Assembly: GCA_016861025.1 (NCBI GenBank) | Contig: BOKO01000004.1 | Coordinates: forward strand, 351,150 to 415,149 | Reading direction: 5' to 3' | Source: Chloroflexota bacterium | GTDB lineage: Bacteria > Chloroflexota > Anaerolineae > Caldilineales > Caldilineaceae | Length of the DNA: 64,000 bases | Notes under the pieces: generated by a model | Database searches by the model: none | What the model saw: only the letters and a program-made list of their open reading frames with translations | Told to the model about the DNA's origin: nothing | Shown here: piece by piece, positions 1 through 12,800 of the stretch | Numbering within the stretch: position 1 is the first letter of the stretch | How the letters are laid out: the number at the start of each line of letters is the position of its first letter | Position numbers and translations under genes: made by a program

Positions 1-855
1 CTGCCCTTCGAGGACGCCACCGGCGCACGCATCGAGCCGCTGCTGAATCTGGGGTTGGTGACGGTGCACGACGCCGCGCTGTGGACAGTCGGTCCGGGCG
101 GCTGCAGCGACCGTCTCCAACAGCGTAGGGTGATCGGGCAGGCCATCAACGGCTATCTGACCGCCTCCTTGAGCCGTGCGGCGATCAACCCAGGGCTGGC
201 AGTGGATGATCTGCTGCTGGGCGGCGGCAGCGATTACGCGATTGTCGTGCAGCGCGCCGGACAAGAAGTGGCGTGCGGCGAGGTCGTGATCGGCGCGCCG
301 ACGCGGCTGGCGGACGGCAGCGGCAGTGAGTTCCGCTACCGCGTGATCCTGCGCGTCGGCGCCGACGGCCGCGTCGAGCTGTTGCCCTACTATCGCTTTG
401 ACGAACGCCAACGCATCAGCAGCGCCGCCTTCAGCCTCACCGACTCGTTGGCGGCGAACGGGCGCGTCACCGACCCAGGCAGGCTGCTCAACTTTGCCAT
501 CGCCATTGCCGCCAACGACCCACTCAACCCCTACAAGCACAAATATCATCCTGACCACGACAATCTGGACGCGCGTTTCATTGCCATCGACCTCAACACC
601 GTGCCGCCGCATCTGTGGGAATCGTACGCGGTGCAGCGTCGCATCGGGCTGACGTTGACCGACGATCCGCCCGGTTTCAGCGGCGCCGAGGCGGCGGAAA
701 TGGCGCTCGAAATGGATTGGGGCGGCATGACCTGGGGCGGCCTCTACAAGGAAGTGGTGCAGGGCATTCACAAGAACGCCATCACTGCACGCGGCTACTT
801 TGTGATCCAGCATGTGCTGATGGCTGAAGACCTGCAAGCACAGGAGTACGACTAG
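1..855 (+). CDS. C-terminal part of an unknown protein (5' end outside window)
   Basis: The reading frame is open from the first base of the window and stops at 853-855, so only the last ~284 residues are visible. The first in-window ATG (55) is probably internal. I recognise no family. The visible part looks like a globular soluble protein. It is rich in beta-type and polar segments, has a Trp/Gly-rich stretch near residues 220-230 of the fragment, and shows no membrane segment or cell-wall anchor. The stop is followed 13 bases later by the ATG of the giant exported protein, with a ribosome binding site (gaggag) between them, so the two genes are probably co-transcribed. It may be another component of the surface-protein cluster, but no function can be assigned. 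Confidence 0.75.
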   Translation: MPFEDATGARIEPLLNLGLVTVHDAALWTVGPGGCSDRLQQRRVIGQAINGYLTASLSRAAINPGLAVDDLLLGGGSDYAIVVQRAGQEVACGEVVIGAPTRLADGSGSEFRYRVILRVGADGRVELLPYYRFDERQRISSAAFSLTDSLAANGRVTDPGRLLNFAIAIAANDPLNPYKHKYHPDHDNLDARFIAIDLNTVPPHLWESYAVQRRIGLTLTDDPPGFSGAEAAEMALEMDWGGMTWGGLYKEVVQGIHKNAITARGYFVIQHVLMAEDLQAQEYD

Positions 856-868
856 AGGAGAGTGCGCC

Positions 869-3800
869 ATGCCTGGCAGCCGCACGAATCGCACAACCGG
901 AACGCCGACAACTTGTCTCACTGTTCGCCAGATTGGGGACAACGCCATGAAGCAATTCGCATTGTTCTGCACGGATCGCCTGATTCGCCGCGTCGCGCGC
1001 CTGCTGCTCGCCCTGGCCGTGAGCGCGGCGGCGCTGATGGCTGGCAATGCCGTCGTACGCGCTCAGAGCACGCCGATCGAGGAGTTCAACGATCAGCGCG
1101 TTGCCTTCAGTGAAGCCAACTATCCGTGTACAACGCCGCTGGTCTACACCCTGAACTTCTTCGACGATTTCACGATCAGCAGGGTGGAATTCGAGTTTGT
1201 GGCGACGCACACCTATCGCGGCGACGTGCGCGTCACGATCATCTCGCCGGCCGGCACCTCGGTGCTTGCGATTGCCAGCGCTGGCGATCCCTTTGACAAC
1301 TTCAATGTGCGTCTGGCGGACGACGCCGTAAATCCGATCAACAATGGCGCCAACGACAACGTTGATTTGCCAACACGCCGCTTTGTGCGTCCAACCAACC
1401 CGCTCAGCCCCTTCGTCGGCCAGAACGCGCAGGGCGCCTGGCGTGTACAAATCTGCGATGCGCTCCTCGGCGATGCTGGCGAGACGCGACTGAGCCTGCT
1501 GCGCCTCTTTGGGACGACCAACGAAACCATGCGTCCTGTCGGCTATTGGCCTCTCAACGAGGGCAGCGGCGCGACGACGGCGGACCTCTCGGCGTTTGGG
1601 CGCACCGGCGTGCTGCGCAATGGTCCTACCTGGACGGCAGCCACGCCACCCGCCATCCAGTTCGACAACCCGAGCGCCATGCGCTTCGACGGCGTTGACG
1701 ACTTTGTCGAGGTGACGATGCCCACCGGTTCGATTCGCTCGTTTACGGTCGCATTCTGGGCGCGGCGCGAGGCGCTAAATCGCGCCGATTGGATCATCGG
1801 GCGCGGCATTGCCTCGACCAATTTGGGGCTGCATATCGGCTTTCGCGACACCAATGTCTTCTCGTGCGGCTTCTGGAACAACGATCTGGTGACGCCTGCC
1901 TACACCGACACAGATTGGCATCACTGGGCCTGCACCTACAACCATGAGACCAACTTGCGCCAGATTTATCGAGATGGCGTGCTGGTTGCGCAGGACACGC
2001 CGACGACGGATTACCTTGGGCGCAGCGGCAATCTGGTCATTGGACGCCTGATCGCCAACATTTCCAGTTTCTTTCGTGGCTCACTTGACGATGTGCGGCT
2101 CTACTCGCGTCCGTTGGTGAGCGGCGAGGTGCGCAACCTTGCCATCGGTGTGGTGGGCGTCTGTCATGCACGGCTGCCCAACGGCGTCGTCTATTCAAGC
2201 TCGCCGCAGGCGCCCTTTGCCTTGCAGGACGCCGTCGACGCCGCCACGCCCGGCGCGACCATCAGAGTGGCGGGAACGTGTACCGGCGCTCAGTTACGCA
2301 GTGGCTCGGTGCAATTGCTCAACCTCAACAAGAACATCACCATCGAGGGCGGTTATTCGACCAGCAACTGGGACACGCCCGATCCACGCGCCAACCCGAC
2401 CACACTCGATGCGCTCGGCGTGGGGCGCGTCGTCTTCGTGCGCCCATCCACCACCGTCGTGTTAAATAATCTGATCATCACCGGCGGGCGCGCCCCTGAC
2501 GGCGCTGCAGGTGCAGATGCTACAACAGCAGGCGCCAACGGCGAGAACGGCAGAGCGGGCGACGACGGGGGCGGCATCTATAATGCGGGCAATCTCACCA
2601 TTCGCAATAGTACGCTTCATAACAACGTGGCTGGCAATGGCGGTGTGGGTGGCCGTGGTGCGATCGGTGTAACCGGCTCCGATGGCGCTGGTGAGGGCTT
2701 TTTGGTTAGTGCACAAAGTGGCGGAACCGGTGGAACCGGCGGAAGCGGCGGCGCTGGCGGCGCCGGTGGTCGTGGTGGCGCGATCATGACGATTTCTCCG
2801 CTGACAGTCGAGGGCTGCACCTTCACTAATAACCGGTCAGGGAACGGTGGAACTGGTGGCATCGGCGGTACAGGCGGCACAGGCGGTCGCGGCGGAAATG
2901 GCGGATTTCTCTTCTCTGCCGGAAACGGTGGGACTGGTGGACTGGGCGGTGCAGGTGGAGTTGGTGGGCTTGCTGGCGATGGCGCCGCGATCTACGCTGC
3001 CGGCAGCACAGTGACGGTGCGCAACAGCACGCTCACCGCTAACTTTGCGGGAGCTGGTGGCAGCGGTGGTAGAGGCGGCGTTGGCGGTGTTGGCGGCAGG
3101 GGTGGCGATACAGTGGCTGCACTGCCCGCAGGCAACGGCGGAACCGGCGGGCAAGGTGGCAATGGCGGCAGCGGCAATCGTTCTGGCATCGGTGGACTCT
3201 TCAATAATGCTGGCGCCGTCAACGTGAGCCATGCGACTATCGTTGGCAACAACGCCAGTGTGGCTGGCAACGGTGGTTTGGGCGGCAATGGCGGCGCCGG
3301 TGGAAGCGGCGGTGGTCGCAGCGGTGGCGGAACCGGAGCGCTTGGTTCCGCAGGCGCTTCTGGCGGCGGCGGCAACGGTGGCAGCAACGGCCCGTCCGGC
3401 CTCGGTCGCGGGCTGGCGCAAACGCTGTCGGGAAGTATGCTGGTTGCCAACACAATCGTCGGCAACAACGCCGGCGGCAACTGCGTTGGGCCGGTCAATG
3501 TCAACCAATACAATCTGTCTACAGATGCGACGTGCGGGATGGCGGAGGTTGTGACCGATCTGCGTCTCGGCGCGCTGGCTGATAACGGCGGCCCCACCCT
3601 GACCATGTGGCCGCAGCCCGACAGCCCAGCGCTCGACCGCGGCGACCCGGCGTTCAACCAATCGGGCGCTGTCGATCAGCGCGGTCGACCGCGTGTCGCC
3701 AACGGGCGCACCGACGTCGGCGCGGTGGAACTCAACCCGGTCTGTTTTGCCAACAACGGGACGACCGTTTTCCGCAGCGAGAACAGTCTGGCTGTGCAGA

Positions 3801-6800
3801 CGGCGGTCGATTCCCTGGGTGTGGCTGGCGGCACAGTGCGCATCGCCGGTGTTTGCACAGGCGCTGAACTGCGCTCCAACCGATGGCAGCTTGCGTTCAT
3901 TACATCGAACCTGGCGTTGCAAGGCGGCTGGAACAGCGCTTTCACCATCTTCAACCCAGAAAGCCAGCCCACCGTGCTCAACGCAGCCGGAGCCGGTCGC
4001 GTCCTCTATCTGGGCGGGACAGCGCGCGTACAGGTGAGCGACCTGACGCTTACCAATGGCAACGCAACTGCGCTGCAAGGGCAAATTACAGATGGCAACG
4101 GTTGGTTCTCCGGCGGCGCCGTCTATGTCGAGTCCGGCGTGGTTGCAGGTCTGCTTCGCACGCAGGTGACAGGCAGTACGGCGCCAACTCACGGCGGCGG
4201 CATCTACAATGCGGGCGTGCTCTCGGTGACGCAATCGTCGGTGCTCTCCAACACCTCTGGCGCCAATGGCGGCGGCATCCGCTCTTCTGGTGTGCTGACG
4301 CTCACCGAATCGACAGTGGCGAATAACAGTGCACCCTTCACCTTTGCAGGCATGGGCGGCGGTCTCAACATGGCGGGTGGCGCCGCTGCGCTGCAGCGCT
4401 CGTCAATCTACAACAATCAAGCTGGCTTTGGCGCTGGCGTCTTCATCGGTGCAGGCGCATTGACTGCCTTGAATACGACGCTCTCCTCGAACGTAGGCGG
4501 CACCGGTGGTGGCTTGTTTGTCCAGGCGGCGGGAAGCGCTGATCTCCGATTCGTCACGATTGCCAATAATAGCGCAGCGGCGGGCGGCAGCGTAGCGAAC
4601 TACAGTACAAACACGCAGGTGCTGGCGTCGATTGTGACGGTGTCGGCGGGGCAGACCAACTGTTTTGGCTCGCAGCCGCTCCGCTCTAACGGCGGCTACA
4701 ACCGCATCAGCGATCTGACCTGCAACCTGCTGGGAGCGACTGCCGACGATAGCCAGAATGTGGCGAACATTCAACTCGAGCCGCTCAGCGATAACGGCGG
4801 CCCGACGCTGTCGCACAAGCCGGCGGCTGACCCTAACATCGTCGACATCATGCCGAATTTTGTCTGCCAGACGAACTTCACCGGACTCGATCTGGTTGAC
4901 CAACGCAACCGTATCCGCCCCAGCCTGGGCATCCGCCAGGAAGGCGTCGTCGTGCCGCCGGCGGATTGGCGCTGCGATGCGGGTGCGGTGGAGCTTGGTT
5001 CGGAGCAGCAACGCGTCTGTGGCGCACCACTGCTGCTTGGCTTTGTGGGTGGCGCACCGCAGTTCAGCGACCCGCTGCGCTGCGACGTGACGACCATCGC
5101 CGAGGCGCTCGACCGCGCGCAGACTGGCGATACGATCATCATCAACGGCGTCGTCACCGAAAGTGTCGTCGTCAATAAGAGCGTCACCATCCGCGGCCCC
5201 TTCTTCGAGGAGATCACGCCGGGCACGCATATGGGCTACGTGCAAGGCAGCCTGCTGCCGCCGACGAGCGACGGCGCAGGCAATGGCGGCGTCTTCCAGA
5301 TTCAAGCCGGGCGCGAGGTGACGATCGAGCAGCTCAACATCCGTCACGGCGCGGCGGCGCGCGGCGGCGCCATCGACAATGCCGGCGACCTGACGCTTGA
5401 CGGGGTGACAATCTACGCCAGCCGCGCAGCGAACGGCGGCGCGATCTACAACGCCGGTTCGTTGCAGATCGTCAACAGTACAATCGTGTCGAACACCGCC
5501 AGCAGCGGCGGCGTGATCCAGAATGGGGCTGGGGGGACGCTTGGCATCCGCTATGCAACGATTGCAGGCAACAGCGGCGTGATTATCCAGAATGAGAGTG
5601 CAAATGCGGCGACAGTCGCGGCCTCGATCCTCAGCGCTCCGACATCAGGTCAGTGCACTGGGGCGATCGCGGCGGGCGGCGGCAACATTGCGCACAACAA
5701 CACCTGTCTGCCCGGTGCGGTCAGCGCCGATCCGTTGCTCGGTCCGCTGCGCGACAACGGCGGACCCACACTGACGCGCGCCATCGGCGCCGACAGCCCG
5801 GCAGTGAACATTGCAAGCTGCACGGTTGGCGTCGATCAGCGCGGGCGCGAACGGTCGGGCGACGCAACCTGCGACGCTGGCGCGGTCGAGTACGCACCGG
5901 CAACGCTTACGGTCTGCGCCAGTTGTGTGGCTGACGCCGGCGCGCTGCGTTTCACCAACCTGCAAGAGGCGCTGAACATGGCGATGTCCGGCGACGAGAT
6001 TGCAATCGAGGCGGGCGCGTACACCGGCAACTTCATTGTCTACAAGGATGTCACGCTGCGCCACGCCACCATCGATGTCAGCTTGTTGACCCGCGAGCAG
6101 TCGATCGATGTACGTGCGATCTTGCAGGGTTCGACGCGCTCGCTGCGCGAGCAGCAGCGCTTGCAAGCGCCCTCCGGCTCGGTGTTGAGCGTCTTCAGCT
6201 ACGCGGCCACACCGGCGAGTGGCACGATTGCGCCCGCCAATGATGTCAACGTCGTGCTGCGCGGGCTGACCGTGCGCCGCGGCATGAACCGCGTCGGCGG
6301 CGGCATCTACAACCGCGGCAACCTGACAATCTACGATTCCACCATCGAAGGGAACGCCGCCATCAACGGCTGGGCAAACATCGACCAGGGCGTCGTCGTC
6401 GGCGGGCAGGAAGGGCGCGGCGGCGCCATCTTTAGCAGCGGCGCGCTGGCGCTCTATCGCTCCACGGTGTCGGGCAACCAGTCTGAATTCTATGGCGGCA
6501 GCATTTACATTGCCGGGACCGCAGCGCAGCGGGCCACTGCGCTGATCGAATCGAGCACGCTTGCCGACAACCGGTCGGAGCGTCTGAGTCGCCAACATGT
6601 CATGGTGATCGACAACGACATCCTCAACTCTGGCGAGGTGCGCTTCATCCGCCCGATCACCGAGACGCTTTCGGGTGATGAGATCATCTTCCAAAACAAG
6701 CTGCCCTTCCAGATTCTGCTGATCATCAACGACAGCGGCTGCAACCGCGCCAACCTGACGCTCAGCCCGGCCACGTTGAGCACCGAACCGCTGATCTGCA

Positions 6801-9800
6801 GCACTTCCGGCAGCGATCGCACCGTAACGATTCGCGCCGATGGGCTGGATCAGGTGCAGGCGTCGATTACTGTGCGCGCGCTCAGCTTTGTCCCTCGAGG
6901 CCAGGCGCTCTACGTCGATGATTACAGCGACGTGGTCGTGCGCTCCTCGATCCTCGACAACCTGGCTGGCTCCGGCGCCAACTGCGCCGGCTCAACCAAC
7001 GGCACGCTTTGGACGTTGCGCTCGGGCAACTATAACCTGGTCAGCGACCGCTCGTGTGGCTTTATCGAGGCGCAAGACCTGCGCCCGGCGCCTGGTCAGA
7101 CACTGCCTGCGCAGCTTGGGCCGTTGCAGGACAACAACATCATTGACTTCCAGGCGCGCACCATCTCCGGCTATGCGCACACGCATGCGCTCCTGCCCAA
7201 TAGTCCGGCCATCGATCAGATTCCGCCCGAGGTCTGCCAGGCTGCCACGCAGCAAACAATCAGCCTGATCAGCGGCAATCTCAACCGCACGATCGAGGTG
7301 GGCGACATCCTGCAATGGAGCAGCAACGTCGCCAGCGTGGTGATGCTCAACGACGGCTACGCCGACGCCCGCCAGATCGAGCTGACCGGCAGCGGCAGCC
7401 AGTTCGTCTCAGCGGCGGTGCAGTTCAACACGTCTGGCGTCTTCAGCTATCGCGTCTACACCACGGCGGATCGTCGGGGCGGCGCCACCGGCGTGATCAC
7501 TGTCAACAATCGCACGCGCAGCGCCGACCAACGTGGCATGGCGCTGCCGCAAGCCGGCGTGAAGAACCGTTACTTCTGTGACATCGGCGCCTACGAATTC
7601 CAGACCTGGGTCGTCGGTCAGCCGCTGCCGCGCCCGCCGATTGCAGTGGGCACGCAGGCGCCGCGTTGGGCGTTGGGCGCCAGCCAGCTCGACACCGAGG
7701 ACCCGCCCTATCACACCTGGAGCGCAGCGACCTCGCAGAACTTCCCGTTGCGACCATCGCCCAACGACGGCGACGCCGATATCGAGCCAAACGAGATTCT
7801 GGCGGTGAGCTGGAAGACCAGCAGCGAACCGACCTCGCAGGAGAGCATCAAGTTGTCGGGCATCGTGGTCTGGCCCGACAACCCGCAGCTTCACATCTCC
7901 GGCACGCCCGTCAACCTGGTGCACAACCAGGTGAACGATGGCTTCCTGGTCTCGGCGGTGCGCGCGTTTGAGGGGTTGTCGCCCGCTGATGACGCCGCCG
8001 GCACGATCTATAACAGTAACGTCTTCATACGCACCGAGCTGCTCGCCGAGCAGGGCGATTCCTATTCGGTGGTGGTGCTCGGGCGCGGCAACCAGGCGAA
8101 CGCCACGCTGAAGGTCAAGGTTGTCAAGACCATCAGCTGGAACAGCACCGGCGTGCGCGACGTGCGCAACGAAGCCACGGTCTGCACCATCGGTGCGCCG
8201 CTCGCCTACAGTTTTGTCGATGCGGCGGGCGTCACGGTCACGCACAGCGACCCCGAAGGGCGCAGCGGCTATATCCTCAGCGGCATCGCCTTCGACGGCG
8301 TGATGACTGCCGCCGCGCTGCCGGTGACGCAGAACACCGTCGACAACCTGCTGCCGCCGGCGCATGTACGCGAGACGCGCGAAGGCTACATCACGCCGGT
8401 GCTCAATGTAGCGCCGACCTTCAACGACGCCGACACGCTCAACGGTGGCCATGACATGCGCATCGCCTGGTATCGCCCAGATGAGCGCAATGTGGCGTGG
8501 CCCGTCAAGAGCGTAGGCTATCGCTGTCTGTGGCCCGCCAACCCGCCGCAGATCGTGATCGCCAGTGAACTTGGCTCCGAGATCGATGGTCAGACTGTGC
8601 TCGATCCTGACCTCTTCGGCAGCCCGACTGTTTACCATCAGCCCAGCGTCAATGTGCCGGGTTACAATCCTAACGACGAGCACGCGCTGCTGGCTGCTTC
8701 CAACCTGGGCAACAAGGAGCCGGCGCTCTATGCGCTGCGCACCGACCTGGCGACGCAGCCCTACGTATTGCTCAAATACCGCGACCCGCGCGAGGACAAC
8801 CGCCTCAAGATCGCTGTCTACCAGGTGCGGTTGACGCGGGCGCCGCAGCCGATCACGAACACCAGCCTGCTCTCCGGCACGATCACAGTGCTGGCGGGCC
8901 AGAGCGGTGGCGCCAGTGTTGCCGCCGCAACAGTCGGCGCTGCGGCCGCGCCGCCGGTGACACTGCGCATTGGCAGCGGCGACCTGCCTGCGGGCGGCGT
9001 GGTGCGCGTGCCGGTGGAGGCGCTCGGCGCGCAGAACCTGTATTCGATGACAGTGCGCGTGCGCTACGACCCGTCGCTGCTGCAGCCGACGGCGTGCGTC
9101 ACCAATCGCCAGGACTTTGTCGAAGCGCCCTTCGGGCTGGAACTCCAGACCGACGCGCCGGCGCGCCCGCTACGTGTGATCCGGATGCAAGCTGTGCTGA
9201 GCTCGGGCGCCGACGTGCAATATCTGTGGAATTTTGGCGACGGCTCGACGCGCATCGCCGGGCCGAGCGTCAGCCATGTCTACGGCGCGGTGGGCACCTA
9301 CACCGTGACGGTGACGGCCTCGACGGGCGGCTTTGCGCCGCTGAGCGCCTCGACGACGGTCGTGGTCGCCAACAACGCGCTGCCCGGACGCCTCTCGCCG
9401 CCCACTGCGACCGGCTGTCGCATCGAACCGGATGGCAGCGCCAACGCGTTGGTGCTGACGCTGCGGGCGCGCAATAAGCACGGCGTGAGCGGCGCGCTCA
9501 CGCTTAGCGACATCACCTTCCGCGGCGTCGGCGCCGCGCCGGCGGGCGACACGCCCACTACGCTTGCGCTCTCGGCGCCGAGCCTGTTGGGGCCGGATTA
9601 CCGGTCGCTGCGCTACGACGTGACAGCAGGCAACCCGATCTTTGCGCCGACGCCGTTGCGCAACCTGCTCGACATCCAGCCGTGTGCGCAGACCAAAGCC
9701 GCCGACCTGACGGCGCGGCCCTTCTGGAAGGACTTCAAGGGCGGGCTGTGGGCGCGCGCCGCCGGGCAGATGGATGTGCTCTACTATTACCCGGTGCAGC

Positions 9801-12800
9801 CTGGCTTCCACTTCAGCGACGCACAGGCAGCCACCGTCGGATTGGGCGGCTTGACGCCGACGCAGCGTATCGGGCGCTGCGTGCCGTGGCTGCACGCTGA
9901 AAACCCGGCCACCACGATTGCCGACGGCAGCGTGCGCGTCTATCCGGTCAACTACCAGGTCGCCTGGCCCCCGCTGCCCGCCCTGCTCACCGTCGGCGAG
10001 ACCGTCTACGAACGCTCGAAGGGCGGCATCTCCGGCGTGGCGACGCAGCTGGCGGTTGCCAAGATCTACGACGACGAAGCGCCGGGCGTGTGGAACGACG
10101 TGCAGCAGAAGATCGTCATCTCCGGTTCGCAGACGGTGCGTTCGGTGGCGGAGCTGATCGACCCGATCAGCGAGGTGCGCGTGCCGCTTGGCATCATCTT
10201 CGACGGCAACCCCAGCCTGCCGGTGACGATCAAGAGCCAGCGACTGCTCTTCGGCGGCGGGCAATCGATCCTGGGCACGACCGACTACGAAGTGACGCTG
10301 CCCTTTGCGCTGCGCAGCCGCATCCTCTTCGACGACCTGCGCGGGGAGCTGATCTTCCGCGGCTACTACGACGGCGCGTCGCCCGCCTACATCAAGGGTG
10401 ACCCGCTGCTGCTGCTCAACGTGATGTCGGCGGCGGATCGCACGCGGCTGCGCCTGCTCTGCGAGAACGAGCAAGGGCAGCTGCGCCCGAACAGCGAACC
10501 GGCGCGCAGTCAGTGCAGCACCTATCTCTCCGCGATTGACGCGCTCTATCACAAGACGCGCAACCCGCGCGAACTCGACCTCTGCCGCGCACCCGACGGC
10601 GCACTCTTCACCGGCGACCCGAAACCGGCGACGAATCAGGGCGCGCGCGTCGCCGCCATCTCCGCCGCCTGCCCGACCGGCACGCACCGCGATGGTCGCC
10701 CTGACCAGGCGTTCCTGATCGACGTGCAGGACACGAACAACGACGGCTTGCCCGAACCGTATGAGGGGCTGGGCAAGGGCAAGGCGCTGACTGCGGGCAA
10801 CGCTGACGGCACCGGTTACATCACGCTGGCGTATAACAACGACCCAAGCCTGGGCGGGCTGCCGGTCTCGCTGCAGGTGATCCAGGTCGGCTGCACGGTC
10901 GACAGTGAGGGCATCGACAGCACCTACCGCGGCAACTTGCTCGTGATCGAGTCGGATAATCTCTTCGACGAGAAGCTGACGCTGCGCCACACCGGCGACT
11001 TTGGCGGCCAGCCGGAGAACTTCGACTTCGAGTGGTGGATCGCCGAGGTCGATGAAACCGCAGTGTCGCCGAGCGTGCTGCCGCCGGCTTACCCGTGGCG
11101 ACCATGGACGAAGGTCGAGCCGGGCGCCACGCGCGTCGAGTCGGAGATCACCATCGAGGGCGCCAACCCGACGACGCTCGCCGACAACTGGCTGATCATG
11201 CGCTACAAGGGCTACGCTGCCTGTGGCAACCGGTATCGCTACAGCGCCTTTGCCGGCGACCCGTCGGCGAAGCCTTCCGAGCTGCGCGCACAGTTTGCGC
11301 CGGGCTGGATCAAGCGCGTCACCAGCGGGCTGAACCCCTTCGACGCACGCGTTAACAACTTCGTGAGCGCGCCGGTCAACACCACGATCGACATGATCCG
11401 GCAGGCGGGCAAGCGCTACGAAGGCCCCGTCGCCATGAGCAACGATCCGGAGGTGCTCAACAGCATCGGCTTGATTGAAGGCTACCAGACCGTGCTCGAA
11501 CGCGGGCGCAGCCTCTCGATCGACTCGAACATCAACAGCCAGGGCGCTAACGCTGCGCTGCTCAACGTAACGAGCCGCATCGCCAACCTCTATATGCTGC
11601 TCGCCAGCGACGCCTACGTCGATGCGCTCGACCCGACGGTGGCGCTAGGCACGAACAGCGTGGTGGGTAGACGGGCGACCTCGCTCTTCGCCTTCATGAA
11701 CCAGTTCCGCCCAGACCTCTTCGGACCGATCGACGAGGAGCTGGCGCTGCTGCGTGGGCGCGACGAGACGCTCGGCGGTGTGGCTGCTGCGCCGACCTAC
11801 AATCGCCTGACCTGGAACTTCACCAACGGCGATGGCGAGGTGGCGTATGTGCAGAACTACAACGTCAAGGATTACAACCAGGACGGCTTCGTCGATGAGG
11901 CGGACGCCGCGCTGATGTATCCGCAGGGGCATGGCGACGCGTGGGGGCATTACCTGACTGCACTCAAAGGCTACTACCGCCTGCTGCGCCATCCCTCCTT
12001 CACGTGGATTCCACGCGCCGAGCCGATCGGCGTGGCGGGCGCGCCGGTCGTGGTCGATTACTACGATGAGCAGCGCTTTGCCATCGCTGCGGCTGCCAAA
12101 GCCAAAGTCGGCGCCGAGATTGTGAATCTGACGTACCGCAAATACTACGCTGACCCGCAGAGCCAGGAACTGGTCGACAGCAAGATCGATCCTTCCGACA
12201 ACACGCGGCGGGCGTGGGGCGTGGTCGACTGGGCGCAGCGCGCTGGTCAGGGCGCCTACTTCGACTGGCTGGTGGCGAACGCCATGGTGCCCGCCGAGGA
12301 CGACCGCTACACCGACGTGCGCAAGATCGACCGCTCGACCGTCGAGGCGCTGGCAGAGATTCCCGAACACTACGCCGCGATCCAACAGCAGCTCGACAAC
12401 GCCGACAGCGGCTTCAACCCGCTGGGGCTGGTGGGCAATGCCATGCTTTTCGACATCGACCCGGTGTTGAGCGCCGACGGCGTGACCCACTTTGAACAGA
12501 TTTTCAACCGCGCGGTGGCGAGTCTCAACAACGCGCTAATCGTCTACGACTACGCCAACGAGATGAAGATCGCTCAGCGCGAGGCGCAGAACGAACAGTG
12601 GGACTTCGTGCAGAGCATCATCGAGCAGGATCGGGCGCTGATCAGTGAGCTGATCGAGCTGTTCGGCTATCCCTACGACGCGGACATCGGCGTCAACGGC
12701 ACCTATCCGGCCGGCTACAATGGGCCCGACATCTATAACTACGATCTGTGGGATCGCATCGACCTGACCGATTACCAGAAACGCTGCAGCGAAGCGGTGG

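Noticed and set aside
2837..4234. Long minus-strand open frames opposite the giant gene
   Set aside because: High-GC mirror frames; the plus frame has clear domains and a signal peptide, and these have no recognisable protein.
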